This document shows positions 63,036 to 64,000 of a stretch of 64,000 nt of DNA, one piece after another. Each line of letters begins with the position of its first letter. The stretch's first letter is position 1. This DNA is from Porphyromonadaceae bacterium UBA7555. Lineage in GTDB: Bacteria; Bacteroidota; Bacteroidia; Bacteroidales; Muribaculaceae. The notes beneath the pieces were generated by a model that did no database searches, was not told the DNA's origin, and saw only the letters and a list, made by a program, of their open reading frames with translations. Both the position numbers and the translations under genes were made by a program. The stretch spans positions 1-64,000 of the forward strand of contig DLLT01000017.1 of assembly GCA_002478045.1 (NCBI GenBank). The letters are read 5' to 3'.

Positions 63036-64000
63036 ATGAAAGCTAAGCTTATCTCCGCATTGCTGCTCTGCGCTGCCATATGTGCTTCGGCACAAGGCTA
63101 CAAGGACGGCGTAGAATACTACAAAGCAGGCCAGTATGATAACGCCATCACCATTCTCGATCGCAACCTCTCCGATGCGAATACGAACAAAGCCATGGCA
63201 TACTACTACCTTGGCCAATCGTACCTTGCCAAAAACGACAAGACCACAGCTAAAGGCTACTTTGACAAGGGCCTTGCAGCTAATCCCGAATGTGGCTACA
63301 ACTATGTCGGCATAGGCGCCCTTGACCTACAGGCCGGCAACGAAAGCGCAGCCAAAGACAACTTCAAAAAAGCTCAGTCCTACGAGAAGAAAAATGCCGA
63401 AGTACTCGTAGATATCGTTCGTGCCTACTATAAAGCCGATCCCGTGAAGTACGCAAAAGAGATTGAGGAATACCTCAAAAAGGCGTACAAGACCTCCAAA
63501 AATAAAGAACCCGCAATCTACATCTTCGAAGGCGACCGCCTGGCTGCAGCCAAGGACTGGAACAAGGCTGCCACAATGTACGAGCAGGCCATATACTTTG
63601 ATGGGGACAATCCCGAAGGCTATGTAAAATATGCCAACGTATACTTCAACACCGATGGTGGCAAACGATTCGCAATAAATAAATTGATCGAGTTGCTGCA
63701 GAAGAACCCCAACTCAGCCTTAGGCCAGCGCGAACTCGCCGAAAAATTATATGAAGACGGACAGTGGACAGAGGCCGCCAAGCAATACGGCCAGTACATT
63801 GCCAACCCCAACCACTTCCCCGAAGACAAGGCTCGCTATGCAGTACTCCTCTTCACAGGCAATAACTACCAAAAAGCTCTTGATATCGCAACAGAAGTCC
63901 TCAAAGACAAGCCCGGCGACATCACCCTGCAACGTATCGTCGTTCGCTCGCTTGATGCTCTCAACCGTGACAATGAAGCCCTTCAAGAGACCCAAAAGTA
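63036..64000 (+). CDS. TPR-repeat protein, cut by the window edge
   Basis: Only 321 codons are present; the gene runs out of the window. A signal peptide (MKAKLISALLLCAAICASA) is followed by tetratricopeptide-like repeats, for example YYKAGQYDNAITILDRNL, YYYLGQSYLAKNDKTTAKGY and AATMYEQAIYFDGDNPEGY. Such exported TPR proteins hold partners together in the periplasm or at the outer membrane. The position after the PstS-like gene fits the Ton-associated cluster of Bacteroidota. Confidence 0.85.
   Translation, partial: MKAKLISALLLCAAICASAQGYKDGVEYYKAGQYDNAITILDRNLSDANTNKAMAYYYLGQSYLAKNDKTTAKGYFDKGLAANPECGYNYVGIGALDLQAGNESAAKDNFKKAQSYEKKNAEVLVDIVRAYYKADPVKYAKEIEEYLKKAYKTSKNKEPAIYIFEGDRLAAAKDWNKAATMYEQAIYFDGDNPEGYVKYANVYFNTDGGKRFAINKLIELLQKNPNSALGQRELAEKLYEDGQWTEAAKQYGQYIANPNHFPEDKARYAVLLFTGNNYQKALDIATEVLKDKPGDITLQRIVVRSLDALNRDNEALQETQK

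Overview
The window is chromosomal DNA of a Bacteroidota bacterium, most likely order Bacteroidales and close to the Muribaculaceae/Barnesiella part of the order. That placement is inference. It rests on the TonB-linked outer-membrane proteins, a GLPGLI protein, a BspA-like leucine-rich-repeat protein, DUF4286, RuvC and a class III fructose bisphosphatase, and on promoters of the Bacteroidetes type (-33 TTTG, about 19-21 nt, -7 TAnnTTTG) instead of sigma-70 boxes. I see no rRNA, tRNA, CRISPR array, prophage or intact insertion sequence. Most of the window is a core genome with accessory envelope genes.

Layout. 1-308 is a left-edge stretch without a convincing gene, with GC-rich hairpins and a 21-bp direct repeat. 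0.3-19.7 kb is mostly minus strand: an NlpC/P60 hydrolase, dnaG, pgk, the run rsfS-ftsH-prfA-pyrF, nadE with an FtsX-type permease, udk-lptB-M48 protease, and an outer-membrane beta-barrel protein. One plus-strand gene (a phosphoesterase fused to a beta-propeller) interrupts it. 20.1-34.7 kb is plus strand and envelope-oriented: a 5'-nucleotidase, a GH3/beta-lactamase-fold fusion, a DUF3298 lipoprotein, an M16 protease, a TonB-type receptor with a GLPGLI partner, a nitroreductase and queA. 34.8-44.4 kb holds DUF4286-ruvC, a glycosyltransferase, dnaA, a ThiE-like protein, a flippase-like membrane protein, kdsB, an M16 homologue without its zinc motif, and fbp. 44.6-53.6 kb holds a PG_1098-type methyltransferase, smpB with a membrane protein, lon-uvrA and the BspA-like gene. 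54.1-59.1 kb is a metal block: fused FeoA-FeoB, a Fur-family regulator and a zinc/cadmium-type P1B ATPase. 59.2-61.4 kb carries a small acidic protein and the agmatine-to-putrescine pair aguA-aguB. The right end has a two-TM protein, a PstS-like lipoprotein preceded by a C12 tract, and a TPR protein cut by the window edge.

Working together. kdsB and lptB serve lipopolysaccharide synthesis and export. dnaA, dnaG, ruvC and uvrA serve replication and repair. prfA, rsfS and smpB serve translation and ribosome rescue. lon and ftsH serve proteolysis. No canonical undescribed defence or mobile system is visible. The most interesting signals are regulatory: a C12 tract before the PstS-like gene, a 7-1-7 palindrome between the Fur-family gene and the metal ATPase, palindromes sitting on promoters of three other genes, and the long in-frame leader of the BspA-like gene.
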